DNA of 64,000 nucleotides. Origin: Rhodoferax sp. OV413 (GTDB lineage: Bacteria > Pseudomonadota > Gammaproteobacteria > Burkholderiales > Burkholderiaceae_C). The stretch lies in assembly GCF_900104385.1 (NCBI RefSeq), contig NZ_FNJA01000002.1, positions 682,001-746,000 of the forward strand, given 5' to 3'. The position numbers and the translations under genes were made by a program. This document shows positions 63,955-64,000 of this stretch, piece by piece (the first letter of the stretch is position 1; each line of letters starts with the position of its first letter). The notes under the pieces were generated by a model. The model was not told where the DNA came from and searched no databases. It saw nothing but the letters and a program-made list of their open reading frames with translations.

Positions 63955-64000
63955 GGGGCGTAAAGCTACTGCGCACACCGATCTCGGGCCTGTGGTCCTC

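Overview
The window reads as chromosomal DNA of a betaproteobacterium, most likely Comamonadaceae (Rhodoferax/Polaromonas/Acidovorax-like). The reasons are the GC-rich codon use, the layout of the division and cell-wall cluster, the Cys-poor DksA, the DUF484-xerC-dapF neighbourhood, and a short dispersed repeat (TAGCTGCT-TGCGC...GCGCTAGAGGCCTATTT). The species assignment is inference.

Region 1 (1-11.9 kb, minus strand) is a histidine-utilisation (hut) locus. It runs from a nitrate/taurine-type ABC transporter through hutC, hutH and hutU, a HisJQMP-type polar amino-acid ABC transporter and a second HAL-family protein to a truncated hutD at the left edge. Two exact HutC-type boxes (TGTA-N2-TACA) precede the two transcription units. 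The second HAL-family protein lacks exactly the Ala-Ser-Gly triad that forms the MIO cofactor.

Region 2 (12.1-30.1 kb) holds an FAD oxidoreductase and a divergent nicotinamide/nicotinate catabolic cluster. The minus arm has a ferredoxin-NADP reductase-like protein, a TetR regulator and an enamidase. The plus arm has 6-hydroxynicotinate reductase, an UPF0280 (ApbE-like) protein, two tandem amino-acid-synthesis-family proteins, a Liv-type ABC importer with fused permeases, an exported nicotinamidase and the NicA/NicB nicotinate dehydrogenase. Together they encode a proposed route nicotinamide -> nicotinate -> 6-hydroxynicotinate -> tetrahydro-6-oxonicotinate -> 2-formylglutarate. This joins a Pseudomonas-type cytochrome-linked dehydrogenase to a Eubacterium barkeri-type reductive branch.

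Region 3 (30.2-46.5 kb) has mixed housekeeping genes: a GGDEF/EAL protein, an XdhC-like Mo-enzyme maturation protein, an alkylation-damage group (ada, alkB, a 2OG oxygenase) with two Ada-box promoters, cysK, RNase P RNA, dapF, DUF484, xerC, rlmI, a COG0523 GTPase, dksA, a STAS protein and hslVU. The Ada protein has lost all four N-terminal sensor cysteines while its DNA sites are kept.

Region 4 (46.7-64 kb, plus strand) is a complete dcw cluster: mraZ, rsmH, ftsL, ftsI, murE, murF, mraY, murD, ftsW, murG, murC, ddl, ftsQ, ftsA, ftsZ. Most genes overlap by a few bases. Four 10-bp-spaced AGTG boxes, probably the MraZ operator, lie upstream.

No tRNA, rRNA, CRISPR array, transposase or prophage was seen.
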